Source: Pseudomonadota bacterium
GTDB taxonomy: Bacteria > Pseudomonadota > Gammaproteobacteria > Xanthomonadales > Rhodanobacteraceae
Direction of reading: 5' to 3'
NCBI GenBank assembly: GCA_021827205.1
Contig: JAKAWV010000001.1
Span: 1 to 64,000, forward strand
Length of the DNA stretch: 64,000 nt
The notes below the pieces were generated by a model that was given only the letters and a program-made list of their open reading frames with translations, ran no database searches and had not been told where the DNA came from. This document shows positions 44,305 to 52,823 of this stretch, one piece after another (positions within the stretch are counted from its first letter, which is position 1; every line of letters starts with the position of its first letter). Position numbers and translations under genes: made by a program.

Positions 44305-45390
44305 ATGAGCCACACGGCGTCCATGCAGACGCTGCTGCAAACGCTGCAGGCGCGGCTTGCGGATGGGCTCGACTTTCGCCTGATCACGCTCGGCCGCAAC
44401 GGTTACAGCCTCAGCGTCGGCATGCTGCTGGGCGCGCTGCTGATCCTGCTGATTTCAAAATTGGCCTCGTGGCTGGTGCAGCGCGGGCTGGCCGGCTACG
44501 GCGCGCGCTACGCGCACGCCAATCCCGCCGCGTTGTATACGTTGGGGCGACTCAGCCATTACGCGATTCTGGTGCTGGGCGTGGTGCTGGCGCTGGGCGC
44601 GGCCGGCATCCCGGTCAGCAAGTTGACACTGATCGCCGGAGGCATCGGCATCGGGCTGGGTTTCGGCCTGCAGGCGATCTTCAACAATTTCATTTCCGGG
44701 CTGATCCTACTGTTTGATCGCAGCCTAAAGGTGGGCGATTTCGTCGAGTTGGCCTCGGGCGTGCACGGCACCGTGCGCGACATCAAGATCCGCGCCACGC
44801 GCATCACCACCAACGACGACATCGACATCCTCGTGCCCAACTCGGAGTTTGTCAGCGGGCGCCTGATCAACTGGACCCTGCAGGAAGTCACACGGCGCTT
44901 GCGTGTGCCGTTTGGCGTGGCTTACGGCTCGTCCAAGGAACTGGTGAAGAAGGCCGCGCTGGAGGCCGCCGCCGCGGTACCGTTCACGCAAAGCCTGCAG
45001 GGCGCGCATGCGCCGCAGGTGTGGCTGGTCGGCTTTGGCAGTTCCACGCTCAATTTCGAGCTGGTGGTGTGGCTCGATGCCGATGCCACGCGGCGCCCGT
45101 CCTCGGCGCTGGCGGCTTACAACTGGGCGCTGGAAACGGCGCTGGTCGGGCATGGTCTGGAGCTGTCGTGGCCGCAGCGCGATTTGCGCATGCGCAGCTG
45201 GTTCGGGCTCGAAGGCGAGCAGGCGCGCGCCGCCATCGCCGAACTGCTTGGCGTCGTGCCGGCCGCGTCGCCAGCACCTGCAGCGCCCGCGCCCACGCCA
45301 GGCGCCGCCTACGCCGGCAACGACGCCATCCGCGACGTGCCGCGTTACGCCGATGCATCGCCCAGCAACACACCGCCGCCCGCGCGCTGA
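44305..45390 (+). CDS. MscS-family mechanosensitive channel within the pyruvate dehydrogenase cluster
   Basis: A 361-residue channel protein. Hydrophobic segments lie at about 37-60, 81-100 and 106-137; the pore helix reads GGIGIGLGFGLQAIFNNFISGLILLFDR, followed by the beta domain GDFVELASGVHGTVRDIKIRATRITTNDDIDILVPNSEF. The C-terminal extension after about 305 is Ala/Pro-rich. It starts 14 bases after aceF and ends 44 bases before lpd, so it is probably co-transcribed with the dehydrogenase subunits, an unusual place for a channel. It is a different subfamily from the MscS protein at 40958. Confidence 0.9.
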   Translation: MSHTASMQTLLQTLQARLADGLDFRLITLGRNGYSLSVGMLLGALLILLISKLASWLVQRGLAGYGARYAHANPAALYTLGRLSHYAILVLGVVLALGAAGIPVSKLTLIAGGIGIGLGFGLQAIFNNFISGLILLFDRSLKVGDFVELASGVHGTVRDIKIRATRITTNDDIDILVPNSEFVSGRLINWTLQEVTRRLRVPFGVAYGSSKELVKKAALEAAAAVPFTQSLQGAHAPQVWLVGFGSSTLNFELVVWLDADATRRPSSALAAYNWALETALVGHGLELSWPQRDLRMRSWFGLEGEQARAAIAELLGVVPAASPAPAAPAPTPGAAYAGNDAIRDVPRYADASPSNTPPPAR

Positions 45391-45434
45391 GCGCTGCTCC
45401 ATTCATCGCGCCCATTCATTTCGAGGAGTTCGCC

Positions 45435-47246
45435 ATGCCCACCCTACTTGAAGCCCAGGTGCCGGATATCGGCAATTACCACGACGTGCCGGTGATCGAG
45501 CTGCTGGTGAAACCCGGCGATACGGTGACCAGGGATCAGGGTCTGGTGACGCTGGAATCGGACAAGGCGACGATGGAAGTGCCGGCGCCGGCCGCGGGCG
45601 TGGTGAAGGAGCTGAAGGTCAAGCTGGGTGATGCGGTGTCCGAGGGCGTACTGATCGCGCTGATCGAAACGACAGAACCCGCGTCTCTCCACTCTCCCGT
45701 CAAGAGCGCGGCGTCCCCCCCCGCTCCCGCCGGGAGAGGGGGGCTGGGTGAGGGTACGAGCGTGCGTGGGACCGAATCCCCACCCGTCGCCGCGCCCGCA
45801 GTCATTGCCGCCGCCGCATCCGCTGCCCGCAAGGCCGATATGGAATGCGCGCTGCTGGTGCTGGGCGCCGGCCCCGGTGGTTACACCGCGGCGTTCCGTG
45901 CCGCCGATCTGGGCATGGATGTGGTGTTGGTCGAGCGCTATCCGAGTCTCGGTGGCGTGTGTCTCAACGTCGGCTGCATTCCGTCCAAGGCGCTGCTGCA
46001 CACCGCCGAGGTGATCGCGGAGGCCGCAGCCATGGCGGCGCATGGCGTCAGCTTCGGCGCGCCCAAACTGGATCTGGACAAGCTGCGCGCGTTCAAGAAC
46101 GGCGTGGTCGGCAAGCTCACCGGCGGGCTGGCCGGCATGGCCAAACAGCGCAAGGTGCGCGTGCTGCAGGGTACCGGTACCTTCATTGCGCCACATGAGC
46201 TGGACGTGGCCACGGCCGAGGGTGTCAAGCGTGTGCGCTTTGCCCAGGCGATCGTCGCGGCCGGTTCGCAGGCGCTGAAACTGCCGGGTTTCCCCTGGGA
46301 CGATGCGCGCGTGATGGACTCCACCGACGCGCTGGCGCTGACCGATATTCCCAAGTCGCTGCTGGTCGTCGGCGGCGGCATCATCGGCCTGGAAATGGCT
46401 TGCGTGTATGCGGCACTGGGCAGCGCGGTGACCGTGGTCGAGTTGGCCGAGCAGTTGATGCCGGGCTGCGATTCCGATCTGGTCAGGCCGCTGCAGCAGC
46501 GTTTGAGCAAGCGTCTGGCCGGCATTCACTTGAAGGCCAAAGTCGCGCAGGCCTCGGCGCAGAAAGACGGCATCCATGTCGTGTTCGAGGGCGAATCCAA
46601 GCCTGTGCGCGATGTGTTCGATCGCGTGCTGGTGGCGGTCGGACGCGTGCCCAACGGCAAGCGCATCGGCGCCGAGGCGGCAGGCATCGCGGTGGATGCG
46701 CGCGGCTACATCGCCGTGAACGAGCAGATGCGCAGCAACGTGCCGCACATCTTCGCCATCGGCGACATCATCGGCAATCCGATGCTGGCGCACAAAGCCA
46801 CGCACGAGGCCAAGCTGGCCGCCGAGGTCGCCGCCGGCGAGAAGCGCGCATGGTTGGCGCGGGTGATTCCCTCGGTGGCCTACACCGATCCCGAGATCGC
46901 CTGGGTGGGCGTGAGCGAGCGCGAGGCGCAGGAGAAGAATCTGGCCATCGAAGTGGCGCGCTTCCCCTGGGCGGCGTCCGGGCGCGCGCTGGGCATGGAT
47001 CGCAGCGAGGGCTTCAGCAAGCTGATCTTCGACGCGCAAACCAAACGCGTGGTCGGTGGCGGCATCGTCGGCGTGCACGCCGGCGATCTGATCGCCGAGG
47101 TGGCGCTGGCCATCGAGATGGGCGCCGAGGCCGCCGACATCGGCCACACCATCCATCCGCACCCCACGCTCAGCGAAACCGTGGCCATGGCCGCCGAAAT
47201 CATGGACGGCAGCATCACCGATCTGATTCCCCCGAAAAAACGCTGA
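45435..47246 (+). CDS. lpd: Dihydrolipoamide dehydrogenase (E3) with N-terminal lipoyl domain
   Basis: A 603-residue flavoenzyme that reoxidises dihydrolipoamide on E2. An N-terminal lipoyl domain (1-80, Lys44) is joined by an Ala/Pro linker to the E3 part, which starts at about 137 with the FAD motif GAGPGG at 144-149. The redox pair is Cys176 and Cys181 in GGVCLNVGCIPSK, the NAD motif is VVGGGIIGLE, and the C-terminal His-Glu pair is in HPHPTLSE. Lipoyl-E3 fusions are known in Xanthomonas and Neisseria. The linker (about 85-115) contains repeat-derived codons. Start ATG at 45435 has a GAGGAG ribosome site. Confidence 0.96.
   Translation: MPTLLEAQVPDIGNYHDVPVIELLVKPGDTVTRDQGLVTLESDKATMEVPAPAAGVVKELKVKLGDAVSEGVLIALIETTEPASLHSPVKSAASPPAPAGRGGLGEGTSVRGTESPPVAAPAVIAAAASAARKADMECALLVLGAGPGGYTAAFRAADLGMDVVLVERYPSLGGVCLNVGCIPSKALLHTAEVIAEAAAMAAHGVSFGAPKLDLDKLRAFKNGVVGKLTGGLAGMAKQRKVRVLQGTGTFIAPHELDVATAEGVKRVRFAQAIVAAGSQALKLPGFPWDDARVMDSTDALALTDIPKSLLVVGGGIIGLEMACVYAALGSAVTVVELAEQLMPGCDSDLVRPLQQRLSKRLAGIHLKAKVAQASAQKDGIHVVFEGESKPVRDVFDRVLVAVGRVPNGKRIGAEAAGIAVDARGYIAVNEQMRSNVPHIFAIGDIIGNPMLAHKATHEAKLAAEVAAGEKRAWLARVIPSVAYTDPEIAWVGVSEREAQEKNLAIEVARFPWAASGRALGMDRSEGFSKLIFDAQTKRVVGGGIVGVHAGDLIAEVALAIEMGAEAADIGHTIHPHPTLSETVAMAAEIMDGSITDLIPPKKR
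45450..45699 (+). repeat. Lipoyl-domain DNA duplicate, copy 2
   Basis: The lpd counterpart of 42900-43149; see that entry for mismatches. Similarity stops at the linker, where each gene then carries a different arrangement of the dispersed repeat. Confidence 0.9.
45690..45765 (-). repeat. Dispersed repeat inside the E3 linker, opposite orientation
   Basis: CGCTCCCGCCGGGAGAGGGG followed by GGCTGGGTGAGGG (about 45722-45755) matches the reverse complement of the intergenic CCCTCACCCCAACCCCTCTCCCGGCGGGAG element at 22438-22470. The frame stays open and encodes Pro/Ala/Gly-rich linker residues. Confidence 0.78.
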
Positions 47247-47372
47247 GTGCGAGCGCACGGCAACAGTGTGTTTGCGCGCCGATGCTGGTGTCGGTGCACG
47301 CCGCCCGCACAATGCCTGCAAGGCGCCGTGCGCGTCTTGTGAACATTCCATCCACCTTTGCGAGGAAGCTGC

Positions 47373-47987
47373 ATGAAACTCTACTTTTCCCCCGGCGCCT
47401 GCTCGCTGTCGCCGCATATCGTGCTGCACGAGCTGGGCCTGTCGTTCGAGCTGGTGCAGGTTGATTTGAGCAGCAAAAAAACCAAGGACGGCAGCGACTT
47501 CCGGAAGATCAATCCCAAAGGCTACGTACCGGCGCTGCAACTGGATGACGGCGCCATCCTCACCGAAGGTCCGGCGATCGTGCAGTACCTGGCCGATCAG
47601 AAACCCGCGGCGGGTCTGGCGCCCGCCAACGGCACCTTCGCGCGTTACCGACTGCAGGAATGGCTGAACTTCATTTCCACCGAGCTGCACAAGCAGTTCA
47701 GCCCGTTGTTCAATCCGGCTTCGACCGATGCGGTGAAGCGGGCGCAGCAGGAGCGCCTGGCCGAGCGTTTCCGACAGATCGTCGCGGCCATGGGCGCCGC
47801 GCCGTATCTGATGGGCGATCAGTTCACGGTGGCCGATGCCTATCTGTACACGGTGCTGACCTGGGCCGGCTTCTTGGGCGTGGATCTCACTCCGTTCCCG
47901 GCGCTCAAGGCCTATATGGAGCGCGTCGAGGCGCGTCCCGCGGTGCGCGCCACGCTGGCTGCGGAGCGCGCGGCCAAGAAGGGCTGA
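47373..47987 (+). CDS. Glutathione S-transferase (beta-class-like)
   Basis: A 204-residue glutathione transferase. The thioredoxin-like N-terminal domain begins MKLYFSPGACSLSPHIVLHE with Cys10, the active-site cysteine of beta-class enzymes, NPKGYVPAL (cis-Pro) and the glutathione gamma-glutamyl site LTEGPAIVQYLAD. The all-helical C-terminal domain includes GDQFTVADAYLYTVLTWA. It conjugates or reduces electrophiles using glutathione. ATG at 47373 directly begins the first beta strand. It is followed by a strong terminator at 48029, so it is transcribed alone. Confidence 0.93.
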   Translation: MKLYFSPGACSLSPHIVLHELGLSFELVQVDLSSKKTKDGSDFRKINPKGYVPALQLDDGAILTEGPAIVQYLADQKPAAGLAPANGTFARYRLQEWLNFISTELHKQFSPLFNPASTDAVKRAQQERLAERFRQIVAAMGAAPYLMGDQFTVADAYLYTVLTWAGFLGVDLTPFPALKAYMERVEARPAVRATLAAERAAKKG

Positions 47988-48028
47988 ACCGCGCGATGTG
48001 ATCGCCGGCATCGCGATCGAGGCAACAG

Positions 48029-48056
48029 AAAACGACGCCCCTGCGGGCGTCGTTTT
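48029..48056 (+). terminator. Rho-independent terminator after the GST gene
   Basis: A perfect 12-base inverted repeat AAAACGACGCCC (48029-48040) and GGGCGTCGTTTT (48045-48056) around the loop CTGC. The right arm ends in four T residues and the left begins with four A residues, so it can terminate transcription from both sides: the GST gene and the convergent gene at 48090. Confidence 0.92.
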
Positions 48057-48089
48057 CATGACGATGGCATGACGCGATTCGCGCGACGC

Positions 48090-48419
48090 TCAGGTGTTCT
48101 GAGCGGCCTCCGGCGTCACCGTGCCCACGGTTTCGTAATGCCGCACCAAGCCTTCCTGGTCGAGCAGGTACTGCGCCTCCTCGGCGGTGTACACGGCCTG
48201 CTGCGGGTCGCCGCCCACCCAGGCACTGATTGCGTCCATCGAATCCCACAGCGTCAGCATCACGAATTCGGCGTGCTCGCCCTGATAGCGGCGCAGCACC
48301 CAACCGCCACGCTGCCCGGGTTTTCCAGCCAGGGCCGGCAGCGCCACGCTGTTGAGAAACTTGAGATAAGCCTCGGCCGTGTCCTTGTGCGTGATGCCCC
48401 GCCAGACGCGTGCGATCAT
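48090..48419 (-). CDS. Antibiotic-biosynthesis-monooxygenase-like (ABM fold) small protein
   Basis: A 109-residue protein of the dimeric alpha/beta-barrel type: MIARVWRGITHKDTAEAYLKFLNS, the central strand GWVLRRYQGEHAEFVMLTLWDSMDAISAWVGG and a helical tail. Such proteins act on small aromatic molecules or haem, but no catalytic signature is present. It overlaps the end of the polymerase gene by four bases, so both are expressed together. Its function is unknown. Confidence 0.7.
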   Translation of the reverse strand: MIARVWRGITHKDTAEAYLKFLNSVALPALAGKPGQRGGWVLRRYQGEHAEFVMLTLWDSMDAISAWVGGDPQQAVYTAEEAQYLLDQEGLVRHYETVGTVTPEAAQNT

Positions 48420-49798
48420 GTCTCGTCCCCCGTTGCAGCCGGTCCGCTTGCGGCTGGCGTGCGCAGCTTAGCAGGCCGCTCGCGCGCCGCCGCCGCGTGC
48501 GCCTGTTGGCCGGCAACCTTGAAGCGGTTGAGCGATTGCAGCCACAGCTCATGCTGCGTGGCTTCGCTGGCGCTGTCGGGAATGCGATTGAACGGAACGC
48601 GCATCGGCGCGGCCTCGTGGCGGATCGCCGCACTGAGCCCGCCGAAGTACACCGCGTTGTGGCCGAAACGCGCGTTGATGCGATCGATCGTTGCGTCCAG
48701 GGGATCGCCCGCCATCGGCGCATCGAACAAATCCGGTGCGGCGGCAGCGGGATCACTGAGGCGGTGCAGGGTCACGCTGAGCGCCAGCGGGCGCGCGCCG
48801 CGCGGACCGGGCAGGGCGGGTTGCGCGGCGTCATCCAGCAGTTCGCGCAGCGCGTGCAGCAGCGTCGCCGTGGATGCCGTGGCGGCAAAGCGTGCATCGC
48901 GCTCCCAGCGCGGGCGCTCGCCGGTGTAGCGCACGCGTACCGCCAGCGCGCCCGCGCGCAGGCCCAGGCGGCGCAGGCGCATCGCCGCCTTGCTCAGCAG
49001 TTTTTGCAGCACCGCGCGCGCGCCCTGCGCGTTGCGCAACTCGGGGCCGAGTACGTGCGAATGACCCACCGAGCTGCGCGTGGTCGGTCGTGGTGGCAGC
49101 CACTTGCCGTGCAGCAGGGCGTGGAAACGCTCGCCCTCGATGCCGCCCCAGACGTGGCGCAGCGCGGCGGCATCGGCGGCGCACAGTGCCGCCACGTTGC
49201 CTATGCCGTGGCGCAACAGGCGCTGCTCCAGCGCCGGACCGATACCGCACAGGTCGCGCAGCTCCAGCGCATGCAGTGCTTGCGGCAGATCGTCCGCTTC
49301 GAGCACGGTGAGGCCGTCGGGCTTGCGCATGTCGGCCGCGGTCTTGGCCAGGAAGGCATTGGCCGCGATGCCGATCGAGCAGCGCATGAACTCGGCTTCG
49401 CGCGCGATCTCGGCCTTGATCGCGCGCGCCAAGGCCTCGGCCTGCGCGCGCTGGCGCTCGTGGCCGAGCAGTTCGCACTCAACCTCGTCGATGGAGCCGA
49501 CGTGGCTGATTGGCAGCACGCGCCCGATCGCCCCCAGCAGGCGGTGGTGCCACTCCACGTACAGCGCCGGGCGCGCCAGGCACAGCACCAGTTCCGGGCA
49601 CAGCCGGCGCGCGTCGCTGACGCGCGTGCCGGTCTTGATGCCGAACGCCTTGGCGCTGTAGCTGGCGGCGATGCAGCAGGTGGACGCGGCCAGCACCGGC
49701 ACCACCGCGACCGGCTTGACGCGCAGCGCCGGCTGCACCTCCTGTTCGACCGAGGCGAAATAGCTGTTGAAATCGACGAACAGGCTGCGCAGCGTCAT
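48416..49798 (-). CDS. Y-family DNA polymerase, DinB/ImuB-like
   Basis: A 460-residue translesion polymerase-like protein. The N-terminal motif FVDFNSYFASVEQ at 7-19 (metal-binding Asp and the steric-gate aromatic) and the second acidic motif GSIDEVE near 102-108 are intact, as is SIGIAANAFLAKTAAD, so catalysis is plausible. The helix-hairpin-helix region GIGPALEQRLLRHGI follows, and a little-finger domain extends to about 360; the C-terminal 100 residues are less conserved. It differs from ordinary DinB in length (about 350). ATG at 49798 starts the conserved strand. LexA or imuA-type partners are not adjacent. Confidence 0.85.
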   Translation of the reverse strand: MTLRSLFVDFNSYFASVEQEVQPALRVKPVAVVPVLAASTCCIAASYSAKAFGIKTGTRVSDARRLCPELVLCLARPALYVEWHHRLLGAIGRVLPISHVGSIDEVECELLGHERQRAQAEALARAIKAEIAREAEFMRCSIGIAANAFLAKTAADMRKPDGLTVLEADDLPQALHALELRDLCGIGPALEQRLLRHGIGNVAALCAADAAALRHVWGGIEGERFHALLHGKWLPPRPTTRSSVGHSHVLGPELRNAQGARAVLQKLLSKAAMRLRRLGLRAGALAVRVRYTGERPRWERDARFAATASTATLLHALRELLDDAAQPALPGPRGARPLALSVTLHRLSDPAAAAPDLFDAPMAGDPLDATIDRINARFGHNAVYFGGLSAAIRHEAAPMRVPFNRIPDSASEATQHELWLQSLNRFKVAGQQAHAAAARERPAKLRTPAASGPAATGDET

Positions 49799-49943
49799 CA
49801 GCGGCCTCCGCGTGAGGCGGGCAGTACAGCCTACTGCAGTCGCAGCCGCTGCGATGCCCGGCAGCTTGCCCGGTTCCGTGGTGGGGGGGCATGCTGTGCC
49901 GGCCATGCGTGGGGCATGGCGGTCCAATGGCAAGGGGAAGCAC

Positions 49944-50390
49944 ATGAACAATTTCGGTGCCCTGATGGGCATGGGTTTTGGGGTCGCACTGATCGGCGGG
50001 CTGATCGGGCTGGTGATCTCGGTCTTGCTCGGCGCGCTGATCCTCATGTTCGCCTACAAACTGGTGGTGAAATCCGACCCGGGCTATGGCAAGGCCGTGA
50101 TCACGATGCTGGCCGTGATCGGCGCCGCGATCGTGATTCACATCGTTCTTGGCCTGGTGCTGTTCTGGCTTGGCATGCTGGCGGGCTTGATCATTTTCAT
50201 CGCCGATTTCCTGGTGACCGCCTGGCTGATCCAGAAACTGATGAAATCGCCCATGAGTGGTGAAATCAGTTACGGTCAGGCTTGTCTTGTGGTGGTGGTC
50301 GACTGGTTGATCTGGCTGGCCATTGCCGTTGTGATGTGGGTCATCGGCATGACGATCGGTTTCTCGTTCATGCATGGAATGATGCGCTGA
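49944..50390 (+). CDS. Four-helix integral membrane protein, unknown function
   Basis: A 148-residue protein with four strongly hydrophobic segments at about 10-40, 50-75, 77-92 and 110-138, ending in a Met-rich FSFMHGMMR tail. No known family is recognised. ATG at 49944 follows AAGGGGA. The Gly/Val/Ile-rich segments resemble small inner-membrane proteins of the envelope. It is divergent from the polymerase gene and in line with another small membrane protein gene 65 bases later. Confidence 0.7.
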   Translation: MNNFGALMGMGFGVALIGGLIGLVISVLLGALILMFAYKLVVKSDPGYGKAVITMLAVIGAAIVIHIVLGLVLFWLGMLAGLIIFIADFLVTAWLIQKLMKSPMSGEISYGQACLVVVVDWLIWLAIAVVMWVIGMTIGFSFMHGMMR

Positions 50391-50455
50391 CGCTGCATTG
50401 AGTTGCTGGGCGGCGCGTAGCGCGCCGTCCGGCCGCCATAAACGCTGGAATCGAG

Positions 50456-50911
50456 TTGCAATCACTGCTGCTGCCATGGCTGGGTGCATGGGCGAGCCTG
50501 GGGCCCGCCAGTGCCGTGCTGGCCGCGGCGCTGCTGTGGCTGCTGGCCACGCTGTTGCTGATGCTGGCGGTGCGCGTGATGCTGGGCTTCTGGGCAGCGC
50601 CGGGACGCAGCGCGCTGATCGTGTTGCTGTCGCTGGGGCTGACCGCGCTGCTGCTGCTGGCCTGGAATCTGGGCACGGCGCTGATGGGCAGCCTCGATCC
50701 CTTGCATTTGCATGTCGGGCTGAGTGTGCTGCTGGTGGCGCTGGCGCTGCTGGCACAGCTTTGGGTTCTGAGCCACTGGCTGGTGTTGCCCTCAGTGCGC
50801 GCGCCGAGCGCCGTTGGCATGCTTGGCGTGGCGTTGCTGTTCTGGGTGCTGCTGATTGTGGCGCTGACCGCGCTGGGCCTGTCGCTGGGCTTGCCGGTGC
50901 CGCGCCCGTGA
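50456..50911 (+). CDS. Leu/Ala-rich integral membrane protein, unknown function
   Basis: A 151-residue, very hydrophobic protein with about four predicted membrane segments (5-45, 50-75, 85-115, 118-147) and few charged residues. The start appears to be TTG at 50456 with a weak GGAATCGAG upstream, so expression level and exact start are uncertain. It is adjacent to the previous small membrane gene and convergent with the Mpo1-like gene, 12 bases apart. No function can be given. Confidence 0.6.
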   Translation: MQSLLLPWLGAWASLGPASAVLAAALLWLLATLLLMLAVRVMLGFWAAPGRSALIVLLSLGLTALLLLAWNLGTALMGSLDPLHLHVGLSVLLVALALLAQLWVLSHWLVLPSVRAPSAVGMLGVALLFWVLLIVALTALGLSLGLPVPRP

Positions 50912-50923
50912 GCAGCACAATGC

Positions 50924-51388
50924 TCAGTAGGCGATGCGCGCGCGCTTGAGCAGCTTGCTCACCAGCCAGGCCGGGCCGATCAGCAGATAGGCGAGATCGG
51001 TCAGAAACGACGGGCGCTGGCCCTCGATGGCGTGGCCGATGAATTGCCCGATCCATGCCAACACAAACACCACGCCGGCGAGGATCAGCAGATGCTCGGC
51101 GCCCAGCGCGACAAAGGCGAGGTGGGCGATGAAGCCGAACACCACGAACACGGCCAGCATGCCCAGGCCGATCACGCGCGACAGCCGCCAGTAGAACAGC
51201 CAGGCCAGAAACATCGCCACGCCCGCCCACAGCCCTGGCTGCGCGAAGGCCAGCGGCACCGGGACTGCCCACAGCGCGGCAATCACGCACCACAGAATCA
51301 GCGGCACGCACACCCAATGGATGGCGCGATTGCGCGCGTTGCGATGGACATTGCCGTAGCTGTCAAACCACTGCTGCACGTCGCGCAT
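50924..51388 (-). CDS. Mpo1/YGL010w-like membrane protein (DUF962)
   Basis: A 154-residue membrane protein with the DUF962 signature: WFDSYGNVHRNARNRAIHWVCVPLI at 7-31, with the conserved histidines, and further segments to GHAIEGQRPSFLTDLAYLLIGPAWLV near 118-143. The yeast homologue Mpo1 is an iron-dependent dioxygenase that oxidises 2-hydroxy fatty acids; His15, His24 and His118 here could bind the metal. Family members in bacteria are uncharacterised. The gene stands between purC and small membrane genes. Confidence 0.85.
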   Translation of the reverse strand: MRDVQQWFDSYGNVHRNARNRAIHWVCVPLILWCVIAALWAVPVPLAFAQPGLWAGVAMFLAWLFYWRLSRVIGLGMLAVFVVFGFIAHLAFVALGAEHLLILAGVVFVLAWIGQFIGHAIEGQRPSFLTDLAYLLIGPAWLVSKLLKRARIAY

Positions 51389-51464
51389 GAAGCGGGCTTC
51401 TCCGGTCGGGGTTGCTGTTATACCGCGGCGCGTGCTGTTGTGATCAAGAACCAGTGCGGCCGCT

Positions 51465-52346
51465 TTACACGGTGAGCTTGTGCAGCGCCTCGACGTACTT
51501 GGCGCGCGTGGCCGCGATCACCTCGGGCGGGATGCGCGGACCGGGCGCCTGCTTGTTCCAGTGCAGCGTTTCCAGGTAGTCGCGCACGAACTGCTTGTCG
51601 TAGCTTGGCGGACTGGTGCCGATGCGGTACGCATCGGCCGGCCAGAAGCGCGAGGAGTCCGGCGTCAGCATTTCGTCCATCACGTAGAGCGTGCCGGCGG
51701 CATCGAGGCCGAACTCGAACTTGGTGTCGGCGATCAAAATTCCACGTTGCGCGGCGTATTCGACGGCATGACTGTACAACGCCAGCGTGGCCGCGCGCAC
51801 CTGCTCAGCGAGATCGGCGCCGATAGTGGCGACAACCTGGTCGAAGGCAATGGCTTCGTCGTGGCTGCCCGCGGCGGCCTTGGTCGATGGCGTGAAGATC
51901 GGCCGCGGCAGTTTTTCCGCCTGCTGCAGTCCCGCCGGCAGCGCGATACCGCTGATGCGGCCCGTGGCCAGGTAATCCTTCCAGCCGGAGCCGGCCAGAT
52001 AGCCGCGCGCCACCGCTTCGATCGGCACTGGCTTGAGGCACCTGGCGACCACGCTGCGCTGCGCATACAGCGTGGCATCCACGCCCGTGGGCAGCATGCT
52101 GGCCACGCTGATGCCGGTCAGGTGATTCGGCATCAGCGCTGCCGTGCGCGCGAACCAGAAGTTGGACAGTTGCGTCAGCAGCTCGCCCTTGCCGGGAATC
52201 GGATCGGGCAGCACCACGTCGAACGCCGACAGGCGATCGCTGGCCACGATCAGCAGGCGTTCGGCATCCAGCGCATAAACATCGCGCACCTTGCCCCGAT
52301 GCAGCAGGTGCAGACCGGGCAAATCGGATTGGACCAGCAGACTCAC
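51465..52346 (-). CDS. purC: Phosphoribosylaminoimidazole-succinocarboxamide synthase
   Basis: A 293-residue purine enzyme that joins aspartate to carboxyaminoimidazole ribotide. The N terminus [38 protein letters not shown] and the C-terminal block [34 protein letters not shown] are typical of the eukaryote-like/long PurC. GTG at 52346 is selected because it places the conserved LVQSDLPGL near the start; ATG at 52391 would add 15 unusual residues. It is divergent from the cytochrome c gene (99 bases) and appears single. Confidence 0.93.
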   Translation of the reverse strand: MSLLVQSDLPGLHLLHRGKVRDVYALDAERLLIVASDRLSAFDVVLPDPIPGKGELLTQLSNFWFARTAALMPNHLTGISVASMLPTGVDATLYAQRSVVARCLKPVPIEAVARGYLAGSGWKDYLATGRISGIALPAGLQQAEKLPRPIFTPSTKAAAGSHDEAIAFDQVVATIGADLAEQVRAATLALYSHAVEYAAQRGILIADTKFEFGLDAAGTLYVMDEMLTPDSSRFWPADAYRIGTSPPSYDKQFVRDYLETLHWNKQAPGPRIPPEVIAATRAKYVEALHKLTV

Positions 52347-52445
52347 GGCAGGCTCGCAGATTGGGCGAAAAATCCATTGTAATGGTCGCATCGCGGCCGC
52401 TGCGCGCGGCTTGGTTAAACTGCGCGCTTTGCCGCGAACCGCGCC

Positions 52446-52823
52446 ATGCCCTTGCTGCGTCTTTTCCTGATCTGCGCCGTGCCCGGCCTGCTCATGCTGC
52501 TGTTGGGCGCTTGCAGTGAGCGCCTGCCGCGCAGCAGTGGTCGTGCCGCGCTCGCGCCAGCCGGCATGCAACCGCCGGCACAGTTGGGCCTGTGCGCCGC
52601 CTGCCATGGTGCCAACGGCCATGCGCGGCAACCGGACATTCCCGATCTCGCCGGCCAGAAAGCGGATTACCTATTCAAGGCCATGCGCGATTACCAGAGC
52701 GGTGCGCGCAACGTGCCGCTGATGCGCGGCGCGCTCGGCCCGATCGACCCCAAGCAGATGCGTGCGCTGGCCGACTGGTATGCCGCGCAACCCATGTGCC
52801 TGCCGCAGGTGCGCCGCCCGTGA
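52446..52823 (+). CDS. Cytochrome c lipoprotein, class I
   Basis: A 125-residue small c-type cytochrome. The lipobox LLGAC (19-23) gives a lipid-attached Cys23 after a hydrophobic signal. The haem site is CAACH at 50-54 with axial His54, and Met93 in PLMRG is the likely sixth ligand. It resembles the small electron carriers that feed terminal oxidases. The next gene, djlA, starts at GTG 52820 inside the stop codon region (four-base overlap), which suggests co-translation of these otherwise unrelated proteins. Confidence 0.88.
   Translation: MPLLRLFLICAVPGLLMLLLGACSERLPRSSGRAALAPAGMQPPAQLGLCAACHGANGHARQPDIPDLAGQKADYLFKAMRDYQSGARNVPLMRGALGPIDPKQMRALADWYAAQPMCLPQVRRP

Noticed and set aside
45444-48059. 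An 871-codon minus-strand frame opposite lpd and the GST gene.
   Set aside because: It spans two unrelated real genes and a terminator, so it cannot be a single gene.
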